A stretch of DNA of 64,000 nucleotides from an uncultured Clostridia bacterium (GTDB taxonomy: Bacteria > Bacillota > Clostridia > TANB77 > CAG-508): positions 274,413-338,412 of the forward strand of contig CALXPN010000001.1 of assembly GCA_944390285.1 (NCBI GenBank). Direction: 5' to 3'. Each line of letters starts with the position of its first letter. Positions within the stretch are counted from its first letter, which is position 1. The notes under the pieces were generated by a model. The model was not told the DNA's origin and did no database searches. It worked only from the letters and a program-made list of their open reading frames with translations. This document shows, piece by piece, positions 1 through 8,449 of the stretch. A program made the translations under genes and the position numbers.

Positions 1-2774
1 TTAAAATATTTTACACCTTCTAGCATTGGTCCATAAAATTCTTCAGTATAATATTCTAGTCCTGCTAAAATTTGAGTTTGTGTATATGAGCAATGAACTT
101 CTAAAGGACATTCAAAATCATAACTATTTTTTATCGGTACACAATTAATTCTTTCATACAATATATTTAATACCTCTAAAATTTCATTTTTATAATGTTC
201 ATTTTCAATTATTTTTTCTATACCTTCTTTTACAGAACTAAAACCAAATTTTACTGGTGCACCTGTATAAATTGTATAATACAACATATTTCTTAAAATT
301 GTTTCTTCATGATTTAATTCAATAGTTGTATCAGTTAAGTATCTAATAGCAAATTCTAATAACTTTGGTGAATCCATTGATAATAACGTAGGTATTCTTC
401 TTGTGATAAAATCTTCATTATCACATTCAAAATCTTGTATTACTTCTGCCATTGCACATAATCTTGAAAAAGTTCTATTATTTTTATAAAATTCTTCAAT
501 TGGAATATTGTAATATTCTAAAAAATCTTTTAATGTTAATTCTTTACCAGTATCATTTTTAAAGTATTTTATTTTTCCTATTAAAACATCTTTATTATTT
601 TTTAAATCTTTAATATTTCTCAAAACGTATTCTTTAGCTTGTTTTTCTAGTTTTATAAAACAACCTTTAGGTAAAGATGAAAATCCATTTTTAACATAAT
701 TTTCAACTGAATGCTTAGTCTTTCCTATTAATGCTCTAAATTTATCTGAAAATCTATAATTTTTATTTGACTGTCCTATAAAATCTAAAACAGTTAAACA
801 ATCTTTTCCATCACATAATCTCAAACCTCTACCTAGTTGTTGTAAAAATATAGTTAAACTTTCTGTTGGTCTTAAGAATAATACTGTATTTATTTCAGGT
901 ATATCAACACCTTCATTAAATAAATCAACAGTAAATATAAATTTAATTTCTCCATTTCTTAATTTTACACTAGCTGTTTCTCTTATATCTTTTTTTGTAT
1001 CTCCAGTTAAAGCAATTGAAGAAATTCCTGCATTATTAAATTCTTCAGCCATAAATTCCGCATGTTTAATACTCACACAGAAACCTAAACCTTTAACATT
1101 ACCTATATCAGCAACATATTTTACTGTATTTGTTATTATTTCTTGTGCTCTTCTTTTAGCAACTTCTGTATTCATAACATATACGTTTTCAAGTTCTGAA
1201 ATTTCATATCCACCTCTTGTCCACTTTAAATTAGACAAATCTACAAAATCTGATATTCCAAAATATTGAAAAGGACATAGTAATTTATTATCAATTGCTT
1301 CTGGTAGTCTCATTTCATAAGCCATTCTTTTATCAAAATATTTAGTAATATCAGCTCCATCCATTCTTTCAGGTGTTGCTGTTAAACCTAATAAAACTTT
1401 AGGTTTATAATATTCTAATAATTTTTGATATGAAGCCGCCGCACCATGATGAACTTCATCTATTACAATATAATCATAAAAATCAGGACTTGTTCTTTCA
1501 ATTAATTTACTTGAATTTAAACTTTGAATACTTACAAATAAATTTTCAATTGATTCAGGTTTATTATTTCCAACTAATAATTCTCCAAAATTTAAATCTT
1601 TGCAAATATATCTAAATGTATCTCTACTTTTCTTTAAAATTTCTTCTCTATGAGCAACAAACAATAATCTTGCTCTTGTATTTTTCTCTCTAAACTTTTT
1701 ATAATCAAATGCAGAAATGACAGTTTTTCCAATACCAGTTGCAGCTACAACTAAATTTTTATATCTTCCAAATATTTCTCTTTCTGCTTCTAAATTTTCT
1801 AAAATTTCTTTTTGATATGAATAAGGTTTAATATCAAATTCAAACGACATATCATTTTCTATTTTCTTTGATTTATTTAAAGCACTTTTTAAAATATTTT
1901 TACTTTCTTCACTATTATCAAAAGTTTCAAATATAGGTTCATTCCAGTATGTTTCAAAAGTAGCATTTATTTTATTTATAATATCAAATGATTCTTTTTC
2001 AGATAATTTAACATTCCATTCTAAACCCGAAGTCATAGCTACATTAGACATATTTGATGAACCAACATATGCAGTTGTAAATCCATTATCTCTTTTAAAT
2101 ATGTATGATTTAGCATGAAGTCTTGTTCTTTTAGTATCATAAGAGACTTTAATTTCAGTATTGTTTAATTTAGCAAGTTCAACTACTGCTTTAAAATCTG
2201 TTGCTTCCATATATGAAGTTGTTAAAACTCTAAGTTTCTTTCCACTATCTGTAAATTGTTTTAATTCATCTAAAATTGTTACAAGTCCACTCCATTTTAT
2301 AAAAGAAACTAACATACAAATTTCATCTGCAGAAGCTATTTCTTTTTTCATTTCTTCATTTAAATTAGGCTCTCTTTTTGAACCAGTGAATAAAGATGTT
2401 CTTGATATTGAAGTTTCAGGTCTTATTACTTTATTATTAAAACTTGTATTATTCATCCTTGAATATACATAAGTTAATACTTCTGCACTTTCACTAATCT
2501 TTAATTCTTCAAATTCATCATCTTTTAATTTTTCTTTTAACAATTCTATAATGTCATTACAAATTTCAATTTGTTTTAAAAGATATTCATTCGAGTCTTT
2601 TATATCATCTCTAATATACTTTAATGCAGTTCTAGTAATATTTCCTATATATTGAGTTAATATATTTTTTGCTTCTTCTGAATCTAACTTTTCTTTACCA
2701 ATTAATAATTCTTCATTATTTATTTCTTTTATTATTTTATTATTAATTATTTCTTCATAAATACCATTTTTCAT
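1..2774 (-). CDS. PLD-nuclease / superfamily II helicase with DUF3427-like C-terminus (3' end outside window)
   Basis: At least 924 codons are visible; the stop lies beyond base 1. Reading from the ATG at 2774 there is an N-terminal helical region, then a phospholipase-D-type nuclease domain with H-A-K-S-Y followed by G-S-S-N around residues 218-240. A superfamily II helicase core follows: Walker A ATGIGKT near 343, DEVH near 437, TATPERMD near 465 and motif VI QQLGRGLRL near 643. The rest resembles the DUF3427 tail that usually follows this architecture. Proteins of this build are often found with restriction and defence genes, so a nucleic-acid-targeting defence role is likely but inferred. 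AGGGAT lies 5 bases before the ATG. The 85-aa gene ends 9 bases upstream, so the two form an operon. Confidence 0.8.
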   Translation of the reverse strand, partial: MKNGIYEEIINNKIIKEINNEELLIGKEKLDSEEAKNILTQYIGNITRTALKYIRDDIKDSNEYLLKQIEICNDIIELLKEKLKDDEFEELKISESAEVLTYVYSRMNNTSFNNKVIRPETSISRTSLFTGSKREPNLNEEMKKEIASADEICMLVSFIKWSGLVTILDELKQFTDSGKKLRVLTTSYMEATDFKAVVELAKLNNTEIKVSYDTKRTRLHAKSYIFKRDNGFTTAYVGSSNMSNVAMTSGLEWNVKLSEKESFDIINKINATFETYWNEPIFETFDNSEESKNILKSALNKSKKIENDMSFEFDIKPYSYQKEILENLEAEREIFGRYKNLVVAATGIGKTVISAFDYKKFREKNTRARLLFVAHREEILKKSRDTFRYICKDLNFGELLVGNNKPESIENLFVSIQSLNSSKLIERTSPDFYDYIVIDEVHHGAAASYQKLLEYYKPKVLLGLTATPERMDGADITKYFDKRMAYEMRLPEAIDNKLLCPFQYFGISDFVDLSNLKWTRGGYEISELENVYVMNTEVAKRRAQEIITNTVKYVADIGNVKGLGFCVSIKHAEFMAEEFNNAGISSIALTGDTKKDIRETASVKLRNGEIKFIFTVDLFNEGVDIPEINTVLFLRPTESLTIFLQQLGRGLRLCDGKDCLTVLDFIGQSNKNYRFSDKFRALIGKTKHSVENYVKNGFSSLPKGCFIKLEKQAKEYVLRNIKDLKNNKDVLIGKIKYFKNDTGKELTLKDFLEYYNIPIEEFYKNNRTFSRLCAMAEVIQDFECDNEDFITRRIPTLLSMDSPKLLEFAIRYLTDTTIELNHEETILRNMLYYTIYTGAPVKFGFSSVKEGIEKIIENEHYKNEILEVLNILYERINCVPIKNSYDFECPLEVHCSYTQTQILAGLEYYTEEFYGPMLEGVKYF

Positions 2775-2783
2775 AATATCCCT

Positions 2784-3041
2784 CTATACTTCATCAACTT
2801 TATACAAATCAACAACTTCATTAAAATTCATATCAAATAATTCTGTATCTGTAATGAAGTTCTTTTCTCCCAAAAGATCTTTATTACAGACTAAACTTCC
2901 TATATTATTCACCAATACAAATCTTTCTATTGTATAACCATTATCCACTTCCGAATCTCTCAATTCATAATAAAACAAATTAGCTCTTCTTTTCTCTATC
3001 GGAATCCTTGTTGTAACAAATTGTACTTTTAAATTTTCCAC
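2784..3041 (-). CDS. 85-aa unknown protein, first gene of the helicase operon
   Basis: I do not recognise the family. The start is GTG at 3041, preceded by GGAG with 8-base spacing; the overlapping upstream ATG reads into a stop after eight codons and is excluded. The product is a small acidic soluble protein without membrane segments or cysteine motifs: a beta-rich first half (KVQFVTTRIP) and an acidic C-terminus. It has its own promoter and sits 9 bases before the PLD/helicase gene, so it is probably a regulator or partner of that enzyme (inference). Confidence 0.65.
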   Translation of the reverse strand: MENLKVQFVTTRIPIEKRRANLFYYELRDSEVDNGYTIERFVLVNNIGSLVCNKDLLGEKNFITDTELFDMNFNEVVDLYKVDEV

Positions 3042-3067
3042 TCTATCATCTCCATTTTATTAAGCAA

Positions 3068-3096
3068 ATTATATTACTTTTTATTCTAAAATTCAA
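3068..3096 (-). promoter_or_regulatory. Promoter of the 85-aa/helicase operon
   Basis: On the minus strand TTGAAT (3096-3091), a 17-base spacer and a perfect TATAAT (3073-3068) precede the GTG start by 26 bases. This fits a vegetative sigma-A promoter. Confidence 0.65.
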
Positions 3097-3157
3097 TTGT
3101 ATCTTATTAAATACTTCTAATATAAAGCACTATTCAAGATTATACAATATCGCTCAC

Positions 3158-3186
3158 TTGTAGTCGACATAATTTTGTGGTATAAT
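3158..3186 (+). promoter_or_regulatory. Extended -10 promoter reading towards the mobile element
   Basis: TTGTAG, 17 bases, then TATAAT preceded by TGG (an extended -10). It diverges from the helicase operon promoter. No ORF begins within the next 600 bases, so the product would be an untranslated RNA or a long leader crossing the left end of the element. Confidence 0.45.
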
Positions 3187-3264
3187 TAATATGGGTTTAT
3201 GGGCTCAAAAACCGTATCTCATGTGTCAGGAAATTTTAAAATAATTGAATAATTTTGTATTAGA

Positions 3265-3297
3265 AAATACACAAAGCATTTTATGTTTTGTGTATTT
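3265..3297. other. Near-perfect 15-bp hairpin left of the mobile element
   Basis: Two 15-base arms (AAATACACAAAGCAT and its complement with one G/T pair) surround a TTT loop. No T-run follows in the plus direction, so it is a poor terminator. It could end the RNA from the promoter at 3158, or be a protein-binding or cruciform site near the element end. Confidence 0.5.
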
Positions 3298-3313
3298 CGT
3301 GCGTTTATGAGGG

Positions 3314-3343
3314 GGTTTTCTAACCTTTTTCAACACTTTTCAA
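3314..3343. repeat. Left terminal inverted repeat of the mobile element
   Basis: GGTTTTC-T-AACCTTT-TTCAAC followed by ACTTTTCAA matches the reverse complement of 8450-8478 at about 26 of 29 positions with one inserted T. Repeats of the TTTTCAAC type continue to about 3360 and probably represent integrase arm-binding sites. Confidence 0.55.
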
Positions 3344-3523
3344 ACGTTTTCAACGTTATTCATTACTACTTTTTCATGAAAAGCAAAGTTTTTTCTCTGG
3401 CGTAAACATCAAAATTTTAATAGAAAGGACGGCGATTATTTATGCTCTATCTCCTACTTGAGTATTACTTAATAATACTAACAAAGTATGGCTGAAAAAG
3501 AATAATTATTTATAATTATTCTC

Positions 3524-3559
3524 TTACTAAAATTCAATTTCAAATTTGAATTTTAGTAA
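3524..3559. other. Perfect 14-bp hairpin in the element's non-coding region
   Basis: TTACTAAAATTCAA (3524-3537) and its exact complement (3546-3559) enclose an 8-base loop. It lies in the ~470-base non-coding stretch between the left end and the relaxase gene. Candidate roles are a single-strand initiation structure or a transcription stop; nothing in the sequence decides. Confidence 0.5.
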
Positions 3560-3620
3560 ATAAAATAAGCGAACGAATATACTTGAATACTTTTCAAATA
3601 TATTTCGGAGATTATTTTAT

Positions 3621-3680
3621 ACTTAATTAATTTTAATATTTAGTTTTAAAAAAACTTAAATATTACTAAATTAATTAAGT
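3621..3680. other. Long imperfect hairpin before oriT
   Basis: ACTTAATTAATTT (3621-3633) pairs with 3668-3680, and an inner AATATTTAGTTTT arm pairs with its partner apart from one bulged T, giving about 26 bp of stem. It sits directly left of the oriT-like region. Secondary structure next to a nick site is common in mobilizable elements of this type. Confidence 0.5.
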
Positions 3681-3710
3681 CCAAGGGGTTATTAGGGGAG
3701 GTCCCCTGAT

Positions 3711-3770
3711 CATACAGAGTTCTTTCGAAGAAAGTACTCTAGTATGTTATAGCACTTCCAAAGTACTCTA
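3711..3770 (+). other. oriT: Probable origin of transfer (oriT) with MobV-type nic site
   Basis: CATAC-a-GAGT-t-CTTTC (3711-3726), loop GAA, then GAAAG-t-ACTC-ta-GTATG (3730-3746) forms a hairpin ending exactly at TAGTATG/TTA (3740-3749). The nick consensus I recall for pMV158 MobM is TAGTGTG/TTA, also at the foot of a hairpin; only one base differs here. The nick is predicted between 3746 and 3747. A direct repeat AAAGTACTCTA occurs at 3731-3741 and 3760-3770. The relaxase gene starts 92 bases after the predicted nick. Confidence 0.7.
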
Positions 3771-3838
3771 TACAGAACCCCAAGAAGCACATTGAAAATT
3801 TAATAAGAAAATCTAGTTTATTTGAAATGGAGGTTTTT

Positions 3839-4894
3839 ATGGCATTTTCAATTATTCGTAATTCAAAATACAAGCTAAAAGAACTAAACATTATATTCAG
3901 ACATAACGAGAGAAAAAATACTAACTATTCAAATGACAACATTGATAAAACTAAAAGTATTTTTAACTATTCTCTCAAATCTTGCAACATGCCCTATTCA
4001 AAAAAGTTTCAAGAAATAAAGAAAATGTACAACTTAAAAGGTCAGATGAAAGTAACTAATAATGTGGTTTGTGAATATCTTATTACTGCAAGTCCAGAGT
4101 TTTTTATTGAAATAGGTCCTGAAGAAACAAAACGTTTTTTCAAGTGTGCATATCAATTTGTTTTTAACTACAAAAATTTAGGCTCGGAATTTATTATTTC
4201 AGCAAGAGTACATATGGACGAATCAAATCCTCATATGCATTTAGTCTATATTCCAGTTGTACATACACTTGATAAAAACAAAAATAAAATTAATAAAATT
4301 TCTTGTTCTGAATTTTGGAAAGGCAAAAATAGTTACGCTAATCTTCAAGACAATTACCATAAGTATTTAACTAAGTGTGGCTTCAATTTAGAACGTACTA
4401 GAAACGTCGAGAATACACATTTAGCCATTAAAGATTTAAAGGTAATAACTAACTTCGAAGAACAACAATTTCTAAAAAAATCATCTCCTCACGTTGAGGA
4501 AATGATACCTAGTGATGATGTCTCAGAAATTAAAGAACATTATAAAAAAGTTATTCGTAAATACAATACTCTTTCACAACAATACATCAAAGTAAAAGCA
4601 CTTAACGAAACTACTCAAAAATCACTAGATGATTTAAACCATAAATGTTCAACTTTAGAACAAAAATGTTCAAGACTTGAAAAGACTTGTAAGAAACTTA
4701 ACAACTATATTCAAAAAACATTTGAAACTATAAGTCATTTAATTGGTTGGTCTATCAAACAATTAAAACAAGTTGTGAACGAACACATTATTGAAGAAAG
4801 ACAACAAGAACTCGAAGAAGAATTACAAGAGGAATTACTTCAAGATAATGAAACTAATCTAATTAATACAAAAAAAAGATATTTTAAAAATTAG
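3839..4894 (+). CDS. mobV: MobV-family (Pre/Mob) relaxase
   Basis: Nicks oriT and pilots the DNA strand during mobilization. I place the start at the ATG at 3839 (MAFSIIRNSKYK), since GGAGG lies 5 bases upstream and the N-terminus then matches the family; the ATG at 3827 overlaps this ribosome site. The catalytic domain fills residues 1-195 and contains the HxDExxPHxH metal-binding motif HMDESNPHMH at about 124-133. A coiled coil with spaced cysteines follows (about 210-285), then an acidic Glu-rich tail. At 351 aa it is within the family's range. The oriT-like hairpin lies just upstream and the integrase 22 bases downstream, so the two probably form one mobility operon. Confidence 0.9.
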   Translation: MAFSIIRNSKYKLKELNIIFRHNERKNTNYSNDNIDKTKSIFNYSLKSCNMPYSKKFQEIKKMYNLKGQMKVTNNVVCEYLITASPEFFIEIGPEETKRFFKCAYQFVFNYKNLGSEFIISARVHMDESNPHMHLVYIPVVHTLDKNKNKINKISCSEFWKGKNSYANLQDNYHKYLTKCGFNLERTRNVENTHLAIKDLKVITNFEEQQFLKKSSPHVEEMIPSDDVSEIKEHYKKVIRKYNTLSQQYIKVKALNETTQKSLDDLNHKCSTLEQKCSRLEKTCKKLNNYIQKTFETISHLIGWSIKQLKQVVNEHIIEERQQELEEELQEELLQDNETNLINTKKRYFKN

Positions 4895-4916
4895 AAAGGT
4901 TTAAAGGTGATAAATT

Positions 4917-6152
4917 ATGGATAATAAAAAAAGAAATAAAAGTAACAATTTAGGATTAGGCTCAGTATTTTATAATAAACAAAGAAACACTTGGACTTGT
5001 GCTTATTATATAACTGATTTTAAAACTGGCGAAAAGAAACGTTGTAAAAAAACGTTTAAAACAAAAGAAAAAGCTGAACAATTTTATGAAGAACAAGCTA
5101 TGCAAAAAAATTCAACTTTGTATATTGAATATAACGGAATATTTCTTGGAAAGCTAATTGAATTTTTACTTGATAAAAAATATAACTCAAACTTAATTAC
5201 TGATAGAGGTTATGCTAGAACAAAAGATACAATAAGAATAATAAATCAATGTTATTTAGCTAATAAGAAGATAGATGAAATCAATAGTGAAGAATTACAA
5301 GGCTACTTTAATTCATTAACTGAACATTATAGTAATTCTTCAATTCAAAAAATATTTTTCCAAGTAAAAAATGCTTTTGAATATTCTTTAAATAAAGGTT
5401 TTATTCATGAAAATCCTATGCTCGAAGTTCTAAAACCTAAAAGTAAAAAAGAAGATAAAGTATTTCATGCCTTACAAGTAAATGAACAAAAGATATTAAC
5501 TGAATACATTGCCTCTTTAACACCAGAAAAAATGCCATATAAAAATTGTATTCTTTTAGAATTATATATGGGACTTCGTGTTGGTGAAGCATTAGCTCTA
5601 CAAATTGGTGATATTAATCTTCAAAGAAATATAATCTCTATTAATAAAACTCTAACAACTGACATTGATAATCAAGTGTGTATAGGTTCAACTACAAAAA
5701 CTTATGCTGGTCAAAGAGAACTACCTATTCCCGACTTTATGAGAGATTTTATTATAGAACAAATTGAAATTGCAAAAGAACATAAAAATCATATGCTATT
5801 TACTACACCAGAGGGACGACTTGTTTTAAATTCAACAGTAAATAGACAACTAAAAAATGTTGCAAAACAATTAGGTATTGAAACTCCTATCTCTACCCAC
5901 GTTTTAAGACATACTTATGGTACACGTTGCATTGAATCTGGTATGAGAGCAGTTGCTCTGCAAAGATTAATGGGTCATACTGACATAACCATTACTCTTA
6001 ATACATATACTTCTATTTTCAATAAATATAAACTAGAAGAAATAGAAAAAGTAAACGATTACTTCATAAATAATAATATTTTAAATAATCGTTCTACCTT
6101 TCAAATTGGTAATGGAAAAAATCAAGAAAATGATTTAGAAATCACTATATAA
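4917..6152 (+). CDS. int: Tyrosine recombinase / integrase (Tn916 Int-like)
   Basis: Site-specific recombinase of 411 aa that would integrate and excise the element. Residues 1-65 look like an arm-type DNA-binding domain (GSVFYNKQRNTWTC, typical of Tn916-like integrases), about 75-170 a SAM-like core-binding domain, and about 185-385 the catalytic domain. The catalytic set is complete: Arg in GLRVGEAL (about 221), HVLRHT (about 328-333), LMGHTD (about 352) and Tyr in NTYTSI (about 363). AAAGGTG sits 9 bases before the ATG. It follows the relaxase by 22 bases and ends at a bidirectional terminator. No excisionase gene is evident. Confidence 0.92.
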   Translation: MDNKKRNKSNNLGLGSVFYNKQRNTWTCAYYITDFKTGEKKRCKKTFKTKEKAEQFYEEQAMQKNSTLYIEYNGIFLGKLIEFLLDKKYNSNLITDRGYARTKDTIRIINQCYLANKKIDEINSEELQGYFNSLTEHYSNSSIQKIFFQVKNAFEYSLNKGFIHENPMLEVLKPKSKKEDKVFHALQVNEQKILTEYIASLTPEKMPYKNCILLELYMGLRVGEALALQIGDINLQRNIISINKTLTTDIDNQVCIGSTTKTYAGQRELPIPDFMRDFIIEQIEIAKEHKNHMLFTTPEGRLVLNSTVNRQLKNVAKQLGIETPISTHVLRHTYGTRCIESGMRAVALQRLMGHTDITITLNTYTSIFNKYKLEEIEKVNDYFINNNILNNRSTFQIGNGKNQENDLEITI

Positions 6153-6164
6153 AAATTACTACAA

Positions 6165-6192
6165 AAAAGGGCATTCATGCGAGTGCCCTTTT
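6165..6192. terminator. Bidirectional terminator between int and the SieB-like gene
   Basis: AAAAGGGCA and TGCCCTTTT pair perfectly around a 10-base loop, with A- and T-runs on both sides. It serves the convergent integrase and SieB-like genes. Confidence 0.85.
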
Positions 6193-6196
6193 TATT

Positions 6197-6730
6197 TTAA
6201 TCATTCCATGTAAATCTATTTTTTTCAATTACTAAAGTTTTATTTTTTAATTTCTTTTCTAAATATTCCTGCGCCCATGGTTGCAAATAATAATCAAACA
6301 TAGTATATTCTGTTGCTATATTAGAACCTCTGGATATAATTGTTTTTGCTACTAACAAATTTACAACAGCATCACTTATATTAAATAAATTTGAGGTATT
6401 AAATTTTTTAGTTTCATAATTATAAAATCGAACTAAATATTGTTTTTCTTCTAAACTTAATTTTTCCATAATTCCATTCAACTTTATCATTAAAATTTTA
6501 TCTTTAATTTTTTGAGAAATAACTTCAATAAGCATCGCAACATAATAACATGTTATAAGTAAAAATGCACTTGATATTACTGTTTTCCATGTATTTTTAA
6601 AATCTAATAATCCTAATGTTTCAATATATTTTTCTGGTAAAAATATAAATATTAAAGCCCCTATATATATAGTTCTAATAATTATTTTTAAATCTATTTT
6701 TTCTAATACTTTATTCAAAAATTCTTTCAT
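6197..6730 (-). CDS. SieB-like superinfection exclusion membrane protein
   Basis: 177 aa from the ATG at 6730, chosen because GAGG precedes it by 6 bases; the longer frame has no ribosome site. There are two membrane segments at about residues 16-32 and 46-66, each next to positively charged stretches, then a soluble domain ending in DYYLQPWAQEYL. The fold order, FLPEKYIETLGLLDF after the first segment and the LQPW C-terminal motif match the superinfection exclusion protein B family, known from phages and genomic islands as blocking secondary phage infection. Family assignment is from remembered motifs. It is cargo of the mobile element, downstream of the HEPN/Toprim gene on the same strand, 107 bases apart. 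Confidence 0.7.
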   Translation of the reverse strand: MKEFLNKVLEKIDLKIIIRTIYIGALIFIFLPEKYIETLGLLDFKNTWKTVISSAFLLITCYYVAMLIEVISQKIKDKILMIKLNGIMEKLSLEEKQYLVRFYNYETKKFNTSNLFNISDAVVNLLVAKTIISRGSNIATEYTMFDYYLQPWAQEYLEKKLKNKTLVIEKNRFTWND

Positions 6731-6837
6731 TATTACCTCATTTATTGCAAATATATTTTTTGCATTATACCATAATAACTTATAAAATGCAAAATGCAAT
6801 AGTCTCTCATTTTAATCACTTTTTTATGTTTTAATTA

Positions 6838-8085
6838 TTATCTATTAACCCATGAATTAACAATATGTTCTATTAATATTTTTAATTTATCACAATTATA
6901 AGAACCATCTTTTAAATTAGCTGTTTTAAATTTACTTATATATAACTCTTTATTTTCTAAAGCTCCTTGATATTGTTTTATTTTATCTTTATAGCACTGC
7001 CATCTCACTATAGGAGAACTGTTTATACTGGAAAAATCTAAAAAACATTCTATTGCAACAGCTTTTCCATTAATGTTAGCTTTCTTTTTACCTGATGGAC
7101 CTATTGTATCAAATTTATTAAATAATTTACTTTTTGGTAATTTACAAAGCACTAAATTATTTGGACGTTCTTTTATTTCCATTACTTTATTAAATGATTC
7201 ATTTCCAGCACTATCATTATCAAATATTACAATTATTTGATTTTGTATATGTATTTTTGATAATCCTAAACAAAAATTTGCTAAACTACCAACACCAGTA
7301 AAAGGATAGTTTTTTTCCATATCTATAAATTCAAAAAAATCTGAAATACTAGGATATAATTCATCTAGTGTTTTCTTTATTACAAAAGAATCTGTATTTC
7401 CTTCAGTAACAATTAATATTTTATCACTTTCTTCTAATTTTGTTATAACTCGTTCTCTTTTTTCCCATCCATTTTCAATAATATCCTCATATCGCCACTC
7501 TACGAAACTATCTAAATTTTGAGGATTCTCTGCTAGAATTCGTAATGTTATATATGGGTCTATATTTTCTATAAAACCACCTATATCTCCATATTGATTT
7601 TTTGATTTAAACTTTTTCATAATTTGATTAATTTTAAAAGTAAATTCTTCATCTTCCAACAAACATCTATTAAAATATTCCCCTAAATCATAACCATTTT
7701 CAAAACTTTCTATTGCAGAAGCAACATTATTAACTTTATCTATATCAATACTTTTTATAAATAAAAAATATTCATCAAAAGTTATATTTATTTTTTCACA
7801 TGTTTCATAATATTGATACTCTTTACGAAACTCATAATACTTCTTTTTTATATTTTTTAAATTATACCCTAATAATTCCAGCCTTTCTTTTATTTCAGAT
7901 AATGATTTTTGTGCACCCTTTTTATACTCTGTAATTTCAGTATCCGTTTCAATATCAACATAATAATATGGAATATCTTTATCAAAATCTTTTTCTTGAA
8001 ATATTTTAGAATGATTTCTATAATTATTATTTTTTCCCCAATCAATCTCCATTTTTTGAATACCTAAAGTTATATACGATCCCAT
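6838..8085 (-). CDS. HEPN/Toprim-associated domain protein (probable anti-phage nuclease)
   Basis: 415 aa. The N-terminus (MGSYITLGIQKMEIDWGKNN, then NHSKIFQEKD) is the hallmark of the HEPN/Toprim-associated N-terminal domain. A helical region follows to about 215, then a Toprim domain with ILIVTEGNTD (catalytic Glu, about 225) and VIFDNDSAG (the DxD pair, about 285). Toprim domains of this kind occur in OLD-like and topoisomerase/primase-like nucleases. The combination is known from comparative genomics as a probable defence effector; no activity can be proved from sequence. A strong extended -10 promoter and AAAGGAG precede it. It lies at the right end of the mobile element. Confidence 0.72.
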   Translation of the reverse strand: MGSYITLGIQKMEIDWGKNNNYRNHSKIFQEKDFDKDIPYYYVDIETDTEITEYKKGAQKSLSEIKERLELLGYNLKNIKKKYYEFRKEYQYYETCEKINITFDEYFLFIKSIDIDKVNNVASAIESFENGYDLGEYFNRCLLEDEEFTFKINQIMKKFKSKNQYGDIGGFIENIDPYITLRILAENPQNLDSFVEWRYEDIIENGWEKRERVITKLEESDKILIVTEGNTDSFVIKKTLDELYPSISDFFEFIDMEKNYPFTGVGSLANFCLGLSKIHIQNQIIVIFDNDSAGNESFNKVMEIKERPNNLVLCKLPKSKLFNKFDTIGPSGKKKANINGKAVAIECFLDFSSINSSPIVRWQCYKDKIKQYQGALENKELYISKFKTANLKDGSYNCDKLKILIEHIVNSWVNR

Positions 8086-8114
8086 AATTAATCTCCTTTT
8101 ACATTTACTATTAC

Positions 8115-8123
8115 ATTATAGCA
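8115..8123 (-). promoter_or_regulatory. Extended -10 promoter of the HEPN/Toprim gene
   Basis: On the minus strand TGC followed directly by TATAAT, 29 bases before the ATG. No good -35 box is present, which suits an extended -10 promoter. Confidence 0.55.
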
Positions 8124-8165
8124 TAAAATTGAGAAACAGTGGTGGATTATTTTTTATTTATTTTT

Positions 8166-8409
8166 AACACTATACAACGTTTTCCAACACTATTCATTTG
8201 TATTTTTCTTCCACCTACACACCACTTTTAAAAAAAGCGAGTAAAAAAATGCAATTTTTACTCACCCAAACGATTTTTGTATTCACTGTGCCAGTTACGT
8301 TTCCAAAGTCATTGGTCAACAAAATGATAATTTTTTGGTCAACAGATTTTCATTTGTTGACCAATAGGTTTCTCACCACTCAAAATCATTGAAAACCATT
8401 CAACACTAT
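8166..8409. repeat. Iterated short repeats at the right end, probable integrase arm sites
   Basis: AACACTAT occurs at 8166-8173, 8186-8193 and 8402-8409, and a near copy, AACACTTT, at 3332-3339 in the left end. The stretch 8161-8200 aligns in direct orientation with 3326-3365 (ACGTTTTC, AAC and TATTCATT shared). Such repeats are expected where a Tn916-like integrase N-terminal domain binds. The stretch contains no convincing gene; the 64-codon open frame at 8198 lacks a ribosome site. Confidence 0.45.
8312..8364. repeat. Triple TTGGTCAACA repeat, third copy inverted
   Basis: TTGGTCAACA at 8312-8321 and 8335-8344, then the inverse TGTTGACCAA at 8355-8364. Starts are 23 and 20 bases apart, about two helical turns each, which suggests cooperative protein binding on one DNA face. 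Candidates are the integrase, an excision factor or a repressor of the HEPN/Toprim gene. Confidence 0.55.
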
Positions 8410-8449
8410 TGAACGTAAAAAAGCTGATTTTTCAGTACTTTCAAAACTG

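Noticed and set aside
8198..8392. Open frame of 64 codons on the plus strand
   Set aside because: No ribosome site, overlaps the repeat array at the element's right end, and the composition is not protein-like.
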